A model generated the notes under the pieces. The model was not told the DNA's origin. It saw only the letters and a list, made by a program, of their open reading frames with translations, and made no database searches. Positions 5,949-13,996 of a stretch of DNA of 38,907 nt are shown piece after piece. Made by a program: the position numbers and the translations under genes. Position 1 is the first letter of the stretch; each line of letters opens with the position of its first letter. Source of the DNA: a virus; IMG/VR virus record IMGVR_UViG_3300046665_000771, positions 1 through 38,907 of that record. One strand, given 5' to 3'.

Positions 5949-8900
5949 TTATGTATGGGCATCGTCGTAAAGATTGCGCCGGGCTTCCTGCTGCGCGGCG
6001 TCACTGAGTGCGCGCTGCATCAAAGGCAGCAACTGCTGAACAAACTGCTGCGGATCCTTGGCATCGCCCTCGACCGTGACCGGCATGCTCAGCGAGTAGC
6101 TGAACTTCTGGTCCACCCGTGCCGGGTCTGGCTTGGGTACTGCGGGCGCTTGAATAACGATGTTCGCGGGTTTGGAAGCAGCAGGCGCCGCCAACGAGCG
6201 CGTCACGTCACCCAGCGCGGGTCCCATTGGCATCATCATGGGAGCTACTGACTTCGGTGCTGCAGCAGCGATTAGAGGCTGTCGACGGGTTTGAGTGTCG
6301 ACAATACTGCTTACCGGCGTAGATGCCGCCTGGAACAACGGTCTCGCGACAGGTGGCACGGGAGCGACAGCCGTTCCAATATCTGGCGCAGCAGGTGCCG
6401 TCGAGCGAGTCACGTCACCCAGCGCTGGTCCCATTGGCATCATCATGGGAGCTGCTGGCTTCGGTGCTGCAACAGCGATTAGAGGCTGTCGACGGGGTTG
6501 AGTGTCAACAATACGGTTTACCGGAGTAAACGCCGCCTGGGAAAACGGTTTGGTGACGGGTGACACGGGAGCGACAGCCGTTCCAATATCTGGCACAGCA
6601 GGCGCAGCAGGTGCCGCTTCGACCACAACGGCAGCGGGTTGCCGGACCAAGCTGTTCGCGATAGTCGCCAGACTGGGTACAGCAGGGCCAGGTCTGGGAG
6701 CCAACAGCATCGGCGTAATCGGTGCAGCGGGCTCTTTGGGTTTATCACTGCCAAACATCGACAATCCTGCCCACCCGCCCAGCTGCTGCCCTCCCATGCT
6801 GCCAAGGTAAGCACCCACCATGCCGCCGATGGCTGTGCCTATGATTGGCACCACCGAACCAATAGCCGCGCCAGCAGCGGCGCCCGCCATAGTGCCTGCG
6901 AGTGTCCCCGCAGCTTCACCATAGCCTTGCGCCTTTTCGTCCTGAGTTTCAGCGGTCAGGTAGGTATTGAGCACCATGCTGCCCGCTTCAACCAGGGAGG
7001 CACCTGGAACTGCTTTGACCGCTTTCCCAACCTTACCGACGCCTCCGGCGACCGAGGTCAACATCTGTTTGCCGGGACTCGGCACGACAGGAGGACGAGG
7101 CACTGGAAGAGGCAGTCTGGGCGCCGGTGACGGTGCGGTAACCGGCGGTGGCAAAGTTCTAACAACCGGGCTGCGCGGCGGAACCGAAGATCGCCGTGCT
7201 GCTGCAGACGCCTGCACCGGGCCAACTGGACGAGGTGGCCGTGGCGGGGCGGCTGATCTTCGACGCGACGGTCGAGAAGTAGGCTGGCTTCTGTTCCGCG
7301 GCCGTCCCGGGCGTCTATCACCCATGCCGCCCATGGATGCCATGTTAACGACGAATACACGTCGAACCCCGCCATCCCCACCACCGGCAGATTCAGCTCC
7401 GCCCTCTGCCCCCACAGCATCCTGAATCATCGATACGACATCCAAACCCGTAGCGACTGGATCGAACCCACCGGCCTTCGGATCAGCCCCCTCCTCCAAG
7501 CTCTCCTTACCTCGGACAGCGGCGACGGCTTTCAGTCCTTTCTCAACCACCGACAACGCGGTTCCGGCCTTTCCCTTGACGCCCCCCTCACCGCCCCTTG
7601 CATCCGCATTGGTGACAAAAACCTTCTGTACGCCACCCGTTTTTCCACCCAGACCACCACGGGCCAGGTTGAGCAGCCCCTTGCCGATCTTGAATGTCTG
7701 AAACGCCGCGACCGCCGCGCCAATTGCACCAATAGCCACTGTCGTCCCGCTGACGATTTTCGGGAACTCATTGGCAAGGCCCGCCATGCTGTTTCCAACC
7801 TTGGTCAGACCATCGGCCGCCAAATCGGTGAGAGGCCGCAAGGCATCACCGAGACTGGTCATCGTCGCTTCCATGCTCGATGTCGCAGCGCTCCATTTGG
7901 AGTTGGACGTTTCGCGGGCCTTCGCCGCGTCGGCTTCGATCTTGGCCTTGCCATCGGTCTCCTTGATGGTGGTCATGTTGTCCTTGATCGTGTTGCCGTA
8001 CTTGATCTGCGCGAGCAAGCCGTCACTGGCACTCTGGTCACTGACGATGTTCGCCAAGCCAGCCGCCTGAATCAGCGCGACCATCGCCTGCTCTTCCTCG
8101 GCGCTGCCGTCCTTGGATGCCTTGATCTTGGCCTTGAGCGCCGCAACCTTTTTGGCCGTGGCAGGATCCTGTTTTTGGATCAACTGCTCGCTGAGCATGA
8201 TGAAGGCTTCGACCGGGTTGGACGCCTTACCGCTTTTGGTAGCCGCCAGGATCGAGCCCGCCAGGTCATAACCCTGCTTTGCGAACCGCTCCTGGCTGGT
8301 GCTGCTGATCACTGCGTTGAGCAGGTTGTTCATGTTGGTCGCGGCGGCCGCCGCGTCCTGGGTTTGCGAAAACTGCGACTGCAGGCTCGCACCCAGAAAA
8401 CGCACGGCCTCCGGGCCTTCCATGCCCAGACGCTTGATCGTACCGAGCAGGGCCGGCATGTACTTGGCCATGTCCTTGGGACCGAACGCGCCAATGTCGC
8501 CGGCGGCGGCCACCTGGCCAAGCATAGCGCCCATGTCTTCCTTCTTGACCCCGGCCTCCTTGAAAGCGCTGAACAAGGTGGCGATGGTTTCCGCTTCCAT
8601 GCCCTGGCCGTCGACCAGGTCAGCAATCAGCGGTGCATAGTCCACCGACTCCTCCCAGTCGATACCCTTCTCGATCAAGCCACCGACCGCCCGGGCCAAA
8701 GCCTGCTGGCCCATGCCTTTTTTCGCGGCCACTTCGCTGATTTTATTCGCCATCTGCTGTTCGGCGTCTGTGCCGGCGGTGTGTGCCCATAACGCCATTT
8801 GCCGGATTTGCGTCTGATAGTTGGCCGAAACCTTGGTGGGAATAGCGATTAGCGCAGTGGCGGCCGCCGCCTTCCCCAGCGTGCCAGTAAGCCCCTCTTT

Positions 8901-9257
8901 ACCCTCCTTGATTTGGGAGTACCCGGTGGCTTTCAGATCAGCCCTACGGGCGACTTGCTCCATGGTCTGGTAAGCCTTGGCAAGATTGCGTACCTCGACA
9001 CCCTGTTTCTTCAGGGTGCTGAGGTTTGATTCCAATTTGCGCAGCAACGTGCTGGCACCAGCGGCGCCGCTGTCGTTGGCCTTCTTCCATTCTTCCCGCA
9101 GACGAATAGTGTCGCCAATCGTGCGCTGCAGCACCCGAGCCTTGGTGCCTTGGGCTTCGAGTTGCTTGATTCGCCCCTGGACATCCTTGAACGCGGTGCC
9201 AACCGTAGAGCTGACGGCGCCGCCAATCACCAGGCCGAGCGCGAGTTTGTTTGCCAT
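5949..9257 (-). CDS. T: Tail tape measure protein (gpT-like)
   Basis: 1102 residues, the longest gene here, as expected for the protein that sets tail length. An N-terminal coiled coil (FKDVQGRIKQLEAQGTKARV) leads into a TP901/P2-type tape-measure core at about 115-400 (ALIAIPTKVSANYQTQIRQM). An Arg/Pro/Ser-rich low-complexity stretch follows at about 640-730. A Gly/Ala hydrophobic segment (IGSVVPIIGTAIGGMVGA) at about 785-825 is suited to membrane passage. Two 69-residue tandem repeats lie at about 883-1020. The tail ends with FVQQLLPLMQRALSDAAQQEARRNL. GGGAG lies 8 nt before the ATG. Confidence 0.93.
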   Translation of the reverse strand: MANKLALGLVIGGAVSSTVGTAFKDVQGRIKQLEAQGTKARVLQRTIGDTIRLREEWKKANDSGAAGASTLLRKLESNLSTLKKQGVEVRNLAKAYQTMEQVARRADLKATGYSQIKEGKEGLTGTLGKAAAATALIAIPTKVSANYQTQIRQMALWAHTAGTDAEQQMANKISEVAAKKGMGQQALARAVGGLIEKGIDWEESVDYAPLIADLVDGQGMEAETIATLFSAFKEAGVKKEDMGAMLGQVAAAGDIGAFGPKDMAKYMPALLGTIKRLGMEGPEAVRFLGASLQSQFSQTQDAAAAATNMNNLLNAVISSTSQERFAKQGYDLAGSILAATKSGKASNPVEAFIMLSEQLIQKQDPATAKKVAALKAKIKASKDGSAEEEQAMVALIQAAGLANIVSDQSASDGLLAQIKYGNTIKDNMTTIKETDGKAKIEADAAKARETSNSKWSAATSSMEATMTSLGDALRPLTDLAADGLTKVGNSMAGLANEFPKIVSGTTVAIGAIGAAVAAFQTFKIGKGLLNLARGGLGGKTGGVQKVFVTNADARGGEGGVKGKAGTALSVVEKGLKAVAAVRGKESLEEGADPKAGGFDPVATGLDVVSMIQDAVGAEGGAESAGGGDGGVRRVFVVNMASMGGMGDRRPGRPRNRSQPTSRPSRRRSAAPPRPPRPVGPVQASAAARRSSVPPRSPVVRTLPPPVTAPSPAPRLPLPVPRPPVVPSPGKQMLTSVAGGVGKVGKAVKAVPGASLVEAGSMVLNTYLTAETQDEKAQGYGEAAGTLAGTMAGAAAGAAIGSVVPIIGTAIGGMVGAYLGSMGGQQLGGWAGLSMFGSDKPKEPAAPITPMLLAPRPGPAVPSLATIANSLVRQPAAVVVEAAPAAPAVPDIGTAVAPVSPVTKPFSQAAFTPVNRIVDTQPRRQPLIAVAAPKPAAPMMMPMGPALGDVTRSTAPAAPDIGTAVAPVPPVARPLFQAASTPVSSIVDTQTRRQPLIAAAAPKSVAPMMMPMGPALGDVTRSLAAPAASKPANIVIQAPAVPKPDPARVDQKFSYSLSMPVTVEGDAKDPQQFVQQLLPLMQRALSDAAQQEARRNLYDDAHT
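6197..6610 (-). repeat. Two tandem 207-bp repeats inside the tape measure gene
   Basis: The same sequence recurs at an exact 207-nt offset, for example GTCACGTCACCCAGCG at 6202 and 6409, and GGAGCGACAGCCGTTCCAAT at 6361 and 6568. The unit encodes 69 residues including DIGTAVAPV, IVDTQ, RRQPLIA and MMMPMGPALGDVTRS. The frame is kept, so each copy adds 69 residues. Confidence 0.93.
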
Positions 9258-9295
9258 ATCGTGGCTCCCTGTAGCGAGTGATTACGGCGGGTGGC

Positions 9296-9437
9296 TCAAT
9301 CCGAGAGCCACCAGACCATCTCGGCAAAAGGCATGGCCTGGATCTCAGCGGCGGAAAATCCGGTTTCCGCCGCCAAGCGCTTGGCCGCCAGTTTCAGCAG
9401 CGCGGGGTTAAACCCCGTCGTCCTGCACCAGGCGAAA
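9296..9437 (-). CDS. Candidate frameshift extension of the tail assembly chaperone (E')
   Basis: In the +1 frame relative to gpE there is an open stretch reading AWCRTTGFNPALLKLAAKRL, then AAETGFSAAEIQAMPF, then AEMVWWLSD, ending at TGA 9298-9296. It has no ATG, GTG or TTG start before its conserved-looking part and fills the gap between gpE and the tape measure, where tailed phages make a frameshifted chaperone. The gpE sequence TAT TTT CGC (TTT at 9437-9435) allows tRNA-Phe to slip from TTT to TTC. A second option is GGG-G just before the gpE stop. A hairpin-like CGGGGTTTAACCCCG overlaps that stop. The shift would be +1 (or -2), unlike the -1 of P2. Confidence 0.6.
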
Positions 9438-9716
9438 ATAACCGGCCTGCAGGCGGTGGTAGTCCACCAGCTTCAGACCCTCCAGGTCCTGCTGACCGGC
9501 TTCGCATAGACCGGCGAACAGCATCAGCTCGCGCTGCTCTTCGTCGTCGCCCGAGGCACGATCCGCAGCACGCACTTCACGCACCGTGGGTGAGCGAATG
9601 GTCAAGGTATCGACCTTGACGCCATTGACCTCCGAGGGCCGAGACAAGGTGATGGTGGCGTGTTCGGCGGTCAGCTTGAGCCAGGTGGGAATCTTTTTCA
9701 GTTCAGGGGTAGCCAT
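9408..9716 (-). CDS. E: Tail assembly chaperone gpE
   Basis: 102 residues matching the small phage tail-assembly (gpE) family: LKLTAEHATITLSRPSEVNG, TLTIRSPTVREVRAADRASG, LMLFAGLCEAGQQDLEGLKLVDYHRLQ. The chaperone holds the tape measure during tail assembly and is not kept in the virion. It sits between the tube gene and the tape measure, the standard place. Its last about 60 nt are also open in the +1 frame, allowing the frameshifted form. Confidence 0.85.
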   Translation of the reverse strand: MATPELKKIPTWLKLTAEHATITLSRPSEVNGVKVDTLTIRSPTVREVRAADRASGDDEEQRELMLFAGLCEAGQQDLEGLKLVDYHRLQAGYFRLVQDDGV

Positions 9717-9728
9717 TCGATTAATTCC

Positions 9729-10232
9729 TTAGAGGCCCAGGTCGCTTCGCATAGAGGCCAGTTGATCCACACCGTCGATCACGCGGATCGCGGCGACCAT
9801 GTCGATTTCGTAAATGAGGCGGCCAGCGATTTCCAGCTTGTAATAGCTGACCGCAATCGAGTATTTGAACTCAGCCTTGTCACCGGGCTTCCAGTCGCCC
9901 GGATCCAGCTCCTTGAGCATGCCTCGCAAGGTCGCCACCACTGCTGTGGTCTGCCCTTTCTGCCCCTTGAAGGATCCGCGATACACGCCGTTGAAGGCGG
10001 TTTGATCTGCCAGCCCGAAGAACTTCATGGATTCGCGGCGCACGCCGTTGGTGGTGAAGGTAGCTTCCATCTTCTCCAGGCCGACATCCATCTCGATGGG
10101 GCCAGCCATGCCGCCGCCACGGTATTCGTCGGTCTTAACTGCCAGTTTAGGCAAGCCCAGACTGGGCACGTCGCCGGTAAAGTTGATGCCGTCGACGAAC
10201 AGGTTGGTGTTGTAAAGCACTTGAGGAATCAT
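9729..10232 (-). CDS. FII: Major tail tube protein FII
   Basis: 167 residues of the P2 FII contractile-tail tube family. The N-terminus reads MIPQVLYNTNLFVDGINFTG and is followed by LGLPKLAVKTDEYRGGGMAG, EMDVGLEKMEATFTTNGV and YKLEIAGRLIYEIDMV. It polymerises into the inner tube through which DNA passes. It follows the sheath gene by 12 nt and precedes gpE, the P2 order FI-FII-E. Confidence 0.94.
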   Translation of the reverse strand: MIPQVLYNTNLFVDGINFTGDVPSLGLPKLAVKTDEYRGGGMAGPIEMDVGLEKMEATFTTNGVRRESMKFFGLADQTAFNGVYRGSFKGQKGQTTAVVATLRGMLKELDPGDWKPGDKAEFKYSIAVSYYKLEIAGRLIYEIDMVAAIRVIDGVDQLASMRSDLGL

Positions 10233-10244
10233 TGAGCGGCCTCC

Positions 10245-11417
10245 TTAGGCAGCGGTTTCCAGGACTTCGGTGAGCCACTGATTGGTGACCTCGACCCGGA
10301 AAATCGGGTTTTCGGCGGGCGGCACGTCGGTGAAGCGGATGTTCCAGTACACCTTGCCCTGCTCCAGCTGGCTGACGGTGTTCAGCTCGGTGTCGGCAAA
10401 CACCTCGAAGTTGATCACCGCGCCCTGGTTTTTGAGATCCTGCATAAACGCCTGCAGGCCGTCGGTCACATCCTTGATGTAGGTCTTGGTAATGCCACGG
10501 TCGACCGCCCATTTGTGCCCGGCCAGGATCGCGTCCATGACGATATCGACGGTGCGAACACGGGTGACAAACGCCCACTTGGGGTCTGACGACAGCGTGC
10601 GGTTACCCCACAAGCGGTAACCGCCATCGCGGATAATGGTGGTGATATTGGCGTTGTTGAGCAGGTTGGCTCGGCAGGTTTCGTCGCCATCCAGAAACTC
10701 GACTGGGCGCGAAGTACCGGTGATGCCGACAAACTCCTTGTTTGAAGGCGACGACCAGAAGCCGTACTCAGCATCCGTCCAGGCGAACAAACCAGCAGCG
10801 AAGGCCGAAGCCGGCGCATTGACTGTTTTGCTTTGCACCGTGTCCCACAACTGCACGCCCGGATCGACCAGGAAGCAGCGCTTGCTGCCGAACTCTTGGG
10901 CATAAGCCATGGCAGCTTCGTCTGTGGTATTTGGCCCGTCGAGGAGCGCCATGGCCCGCAGCTTGCCGGCCAGAGCATCCAGCGCAGTCGCAACCGCCTG
11001 GGTCGCGGTATGGCCTGGCGCAATCAGCAGCCGGGGCTGTGCGTTGAAGCGGCTTTTGCCGTCAAGCAGCGCCTGCATACCGGTGCGCTGCCCGGAAGCC
11101 AGAACACCGCCAATAATTGAGGAGGTCTGCTGGGCAGGGTCTTCAACTTTGGCAACACCGCAGCCGATGACCACGGCTTTCGCACGAACAAAAATCGCCT
11201 TGCACGCCCGCGTGATCGCCGAATCTTCACCCCAGGCTGCAACCGCCTCGCGCTCACTCGTGATGAGTTTAAGTTCGTTGGCTTTGGCCGTAGCACCTGG
11301 GCCAGCGACAAAGGTGTCGCACAGTCCGATGATGGACGACGACGGCAGCGCAATGGTCCGTGCCCCGGTATCGACCAGGGTGACAGTAACGCCGTGAAAA
11401 CGACCGGAAGAGGCCAT
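10245..11417 (-). CDS. FI: Contractile tail sheath protein FI
   Basis: 390 residues from the ATG at 11417. A longer in-frame reading to 11636 is rejected because it crosses the fibre-chaperone gene and a terminator, while GGAG lies 10 nt before 11417. Sheath-family features are FHGVTVTLVDTGARTIALPS, SIIGLCDTFVAGPGA, WTDAEYGFWSSPSNKEFVGI and the C-terminal FVTRVRTVDIVMDAILAG, with INFEVFADTELNTVSQLEQG and VYWNIRFTDVPPAENPIFRV. It forms the contracting outer sheath and proves a myovirus-type tail. Confidence 0.95.
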   Translation of the reverse strand: MASSGRFHGVTVTLVDTGARTIALPSSSIIGLCDTFVAGPGATAKANELKLITSEREAVAAWGEDSAITRACKAIFVRAKAVVIGCGVAKVEDPAQQTSSIIGGVLASGQRTGMQALLDGKSRFNAQPRLLIAPGHTATQAVATALDALAGKLRAMALLDGPNTTDEAAMAYAQEFGSKRCFLVDPGVQLWDTVQSKTVNAPASAFAAGLFAWTDAEYGFWSSPSNKEFVGITGTSRPVEFLDGDETCRANLLNNANITTIIRDGGYRLWGNRTLSSDPKWAFVTRVRTVDIVMDAILAGHKWAVDRGITKTYIKDVTDGLQAFMQDLKNQGAVINFEVFADTELNTVSQLEQGKVYWNIRFTDVPPAENPIFRVEVTNQWLTEVLETAA

Positions 11418-11443
11418 AGTGCGAGTTCTCCAGAAATGACAAA

Positions 11444-11461
11444 GCCCCGCATTTGCGGGGC
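11444..11461 (-). terminator. Terminator-like hairpin fused to the sheath ribosome-binding site
   Basis: GCCCCGCATTTGCGGGGC forms an 8-bp stem with a 2-nt loop. On the minus strand it is followed by TTTGTCATTTCTGGAG, the last bases being the sheath Shine-Dalgarno. Confidence 0.6.
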
Positions 11462-11484
11462 CTTCAAGGGTTAAACAACGGATA

Positions 11485-11513
11485 CAAAAAACGCCCCGAT
11501 GAGGTGGGGCGTT
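11485..11513 (-). terminator. Intrinsic terminator after the fibre chaperone
   Basis: On the minus strand ACGCCCC (loop ACCTCATC) GGGGCGT is followed by six T residues. The stem overlaps the stop of the chaperone gene. It is a good Rho-independent terminator inside the late operon, so read-through is required to reach the sheath. Confidence 0.75.
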
Positions 11514-11943
11514 ATGGTGTTTGCTCAGCGATCCAAACTGGTACCGGGGGTCGATGTTCCTGATCAGGAAAGTTCGACGATTGCGGCCAATCCCGCAGAA
11601 GCTGCAAATACTCAAGCAACTGACCGTATTGGTCATTAGTCAGGCTGGCAGGGATAGACAATTCCAACTCGTCGCGATGTCGCTCTCGCAACCACTTCAC
11701 ACGCTCAAGTTCGGCGTCGCGCCAAAGCCTTTCCTGACTGGATACCATGTCTGGATCTACGACCGGATCATTCAGAACTGGCTTACCGTCTGCATCAACA
11801 GCCATGACCTTGCCACCATTTTGTCCCCTTAACAGGTACCTGAATTGCTCGTCTGTGATCTCGACGACATCGTTCGGCAACATCGCCTTAGGGTAATTCG
11901 CCGTGTTGTAAAAGCCCTGTGTTGATGGACTCATGTACTGCAT
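11512..11943 (-). CDS. Tail fibre assembly chaperone (Tfa/gpG-like)
   Basis: 143 residues. A Tfa-type N-terminus (STQGFYNTANYPKAMLPNDV, then VEITDEQFRYLLRGQ, KVMAVDADGKPVL) is followed by a helical C-terminal half (LWRDAELERVKWLRERHRDE) and DQYGQLLEYLQLLRDWPQ. Such chaperones help trimerise the adjacent fibre. It follows the fibre gene by 8 nt and precedes the sheath, as G does in P2. Confidence 0.88.
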   Translation of the reverse strand: MQYMSPSTQGFYNTANYPKAMLPNDVVEITDEQFRYLLRGQNGGKVMAVDADGKPVLNDPVVDPDMVSSQERLWRDAELERVKWLRERHRDELELSIPASLTNDQYGQLLEYLQLLRDWPQSSNFPDQEHRPPVPVWIAEQTP

Positions 11944-11951
11944 AGGAAACC

Positions 11952-13394
11952 TCAGCGACCGATGGCGATATAAGAGGGAGTAGACGTGTTTGAGGCATGC
12001 GTGTTGGTAATTTTGACTTGCGTCAAACTCGCTCGATACGCGTTGAACGTAGACATAGCGGTACTATCCGAACCGTCATAGAACGCGATAGCTCTAAAAA
12101 AGCTTGTGGTGAATGCGTTGGCCATTGTCAGTTGCGTAGAGACACCCGGAAGTAAGTTATTCCCTCCGATGCCCCAGTTGATAATCAGGCCGCCTAACCA
12201 GGTAGGAAATACAATTCCGCCGGTCTCCCCCCACACAACAAAAAAACCCCACTTGAGTTTTTTCGGCGTGACAATCGTCGTGTCATCCACGCCAGCATTG
12301 ACCAACACCTGAGTGGCTGCACGTGCAATGCCTGCGGCACTTTCGGTCGCTTGAATGACTTTCGCGACAATCGCCTGGAACACCCGCAGTGCACTCATCG
12401 GCTTGTTCGTGTCGGCCCCGGTTTCCGCCTCCTGCTGACTGGCAAAGGTTACACCGTAGCCCGCCAGACTCGTCGGAACACCAGTAAGTCCGCCCCAGGG
12501 AACGCCGCTCAAGCCTGTACCGGTACCGGTAATCGGTCCCGAGATGTACACACCATCTGCTTTCACCCGTACACCGTAGCCGAACTGCCACGGTGCACTG
12601 CTTAACCCCATGTACACCGTATGTACGGAGTCCCCATTACCCCAGGCGCCGACGCCGGAAAGGATGGCTCTCGACTCCCTGGACACGGCGTGAAGACCGC
12701 CCGCCCAACTGGTGGAGTCCGTCGCTACGGTCGTGATGCTACGGGCATTAATCAGGTTGATTGTCCCGGTGACGTCGCCGCCTGAATTACTCAGAGCATC
12801 AGTGATGCCGTACCCGGCCAGCGTTGTCGGGTTATAACCCGCGACTACTATGCCCCGACTGTTGATCTGGACTTTGGTGTAGGTGCCGGGGGGTTTGTTT
12901 AGGGGGAATATCGTGGTAATTGCGGAGTCGACATAAGTGCGAGTCGCCAGCACAACACTTGGATCAATTTTCAACTCGACGTTGGCGGTGTTGCTGACAA
13001 TCAGGTTCATGCGAATGACCTGGGTTCGCCCGGAGCCCTGAGTCAGCAGAGGCTTGAAGCTCGGCGCACAGTTCGCTACAGCGACCAGATCACCCGCCGC
13101 ATCGTAGAGCCCAATTTCGCGAATCCACCAACCGCCGACGTTTTCAGGAATCACCTGTTCGGCGATGATGATATTGGCGTTTCCGGGATCAACCTTCACC
13201 TGATTCAGCGGTGCGCGTCGGTTCTCATGAATCAGTTTTGTCTGTTGCTCGCTGGGAATCGGATCAGCTCCGTTCGCATCTCCAACGCCCATTTTGGCGA
13301 AGGTCCAGGGAACGCCCAAGGCGTCGGCGTTTGCCTGTTTGGCTTTACCGACCGCGGTAAGAATGGCGAAGAACTGGCTATTTTGGTCTGTCAT
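11952..13394 (-). CDS. H: Tail fibre protein (gpH-like)
   Basis: 480 residues. Residues 1-150 (QFFAILTAVGKAKQANADAL, RAPLNQVKVDPGNANIIIAE, GGWWIREIGLYDAAGDLVAV) are the baseplate-attachment fibre domain of P2-like phages. The middle carries short fibre repeats (LAGYGITDALSNSGGDVTG, LAGYGVTFASQQEAETG). The C-terminal 90 residues (GLIINWGIGGNNLLPGVSTQ to TSTPSYIAIGR) resemble a gp53-like receptor-binding tip. It recognises the host surface. Its stop overlaps the start side of gpI by 4 nt. Confidence 0.93.
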   Translation of the reverse strand: MTDQNSQFFAILTAVGKAKQANADALGVPWTFAKMGVGDANGADPIPSEQQTKLIHENRRAPLNQVKVDPGNANIIIAEQVIPENVGGWWIREIGLYDAAGDLVAVANCAPSFKPLLTQGSGRTQVIRMNLIVSNTANVELKIDPSVVLATRTYVDSAITTIFPLNKPPGTYTKVQINSRGIVVAGYNPTTLAGYGITDALSNSGGDVTGTINLINARSITTVATDSTSWAGGLHAVSRESRAILSGVGAWGNGDSVHTVYMGLSSAPWQFGYGVRVKADGVYISGPITGTGTGLSGVPWGGLTGVPTSLAGYGVTFASQQEAETGADTNKPMSALRVFQAIVAKVIQATESAAGIARAATQVLVNAGVDDTTIVTPKKLKWGFFVVWGETGGIVFPTWLGGLIINWGIGGNNLLPGVSTQLTMANAFTTSFFRAIAFYDGSDSTAMSTFNAYRASLTQVKITNTHASNTSTPSYIAIGR

Positions 13395-13996
13395 GGGTAG
13401 ATGTCCATGGTGTCGATGGTGTGTTCACGACCGCCCAGGCGGACGTAGCCGCTGACCTCGATGTCGCGTTGCATTGGGGGGTACACGTCTATTTCGTCAC
13501 CGTCGGTGACGCAAACGCCGATATGGACATGGCCGGCCGTTTCCAAGCTGATCGCCAGGCCGGTCAGATGGCGGCTGACCGGCTTGGCGTCATCAATCAG
13601 CCAAGTCAGCTCCTGATACATTTCTTCGGTAATACCGGTATCAAGCACGCCCACCTTCAGCGCAAACGTGCCAGGTACGCCCTTGGGCGTTGTCTGCCAC
13701 CACTCCTGCACTTCAATCAGGTAACCAAGCGGCTCGACCACCCGTCGCAAGGCGCCGATCGTGCCTTTGTGGGCATGAACATAAAACGCCGAGCGAATGG
13801 CTGATCGCTTGATAGCTTCTGACCAGTTGTTGTCCCAGCGGTCCACCGACCAGGCCCAAGCGAGTTGATGCAGCAGGTGCGCCGGGCAAGTGTCCGGGTT
13901 GTACAGCTCCCGCAGGGGGACGTCAGTCACTTCATCGGTGGCGGCTTCAATGGCCCGCTCCAGCTGGGTGCTGTTAATCGGCAGCAGGCTGTTCAC
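13391..13996 (-). CDS. I: Baseplate protein I
   Basis: 201 residues if started at GTG 13996, which overlaps the J stop (GTGA) and has GGGGG upstream; in-frame starts further upstream lie inside J. P2 gpI-type features are NSLLPINSTQLERAIEAATD, LLHQLAWAWSVDRWDNNWSE, YVHAHKGTIGALRRVVEPLG and YLIEVQEWW. With J and W it builds the baseplate wedge. It overlaps the fibre gene by 4 nt. Confidence 0.9.
   Translation of the reverse strand: MNSLLPINSTQLERAIEAATDEVTDVPLRELYNPDTCPAHLLHQLAWAWSVDRWDNNWSEAIKRSAIRSAFYVHAHKGTIGALRRVVEPLGYLIEVQEWWQTTPKGVPGTFALKVGVLDTGITEEMYQELTWLIDDAKPVSRHLTGLAISLETAGHVHIGVCVTDGDEIDVYPPMQRDIEVSGYVRLGGREHTIDTMDIYP

Noticed and set aside
11418-11636. A 73-residue N-terminal extension of the sheath protein.
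   Set aside because: It would run through the fibre-chaperone end, an intrinsic terminator and the sheath ribosome-binding site; sheath proteins start at the chosen Met.
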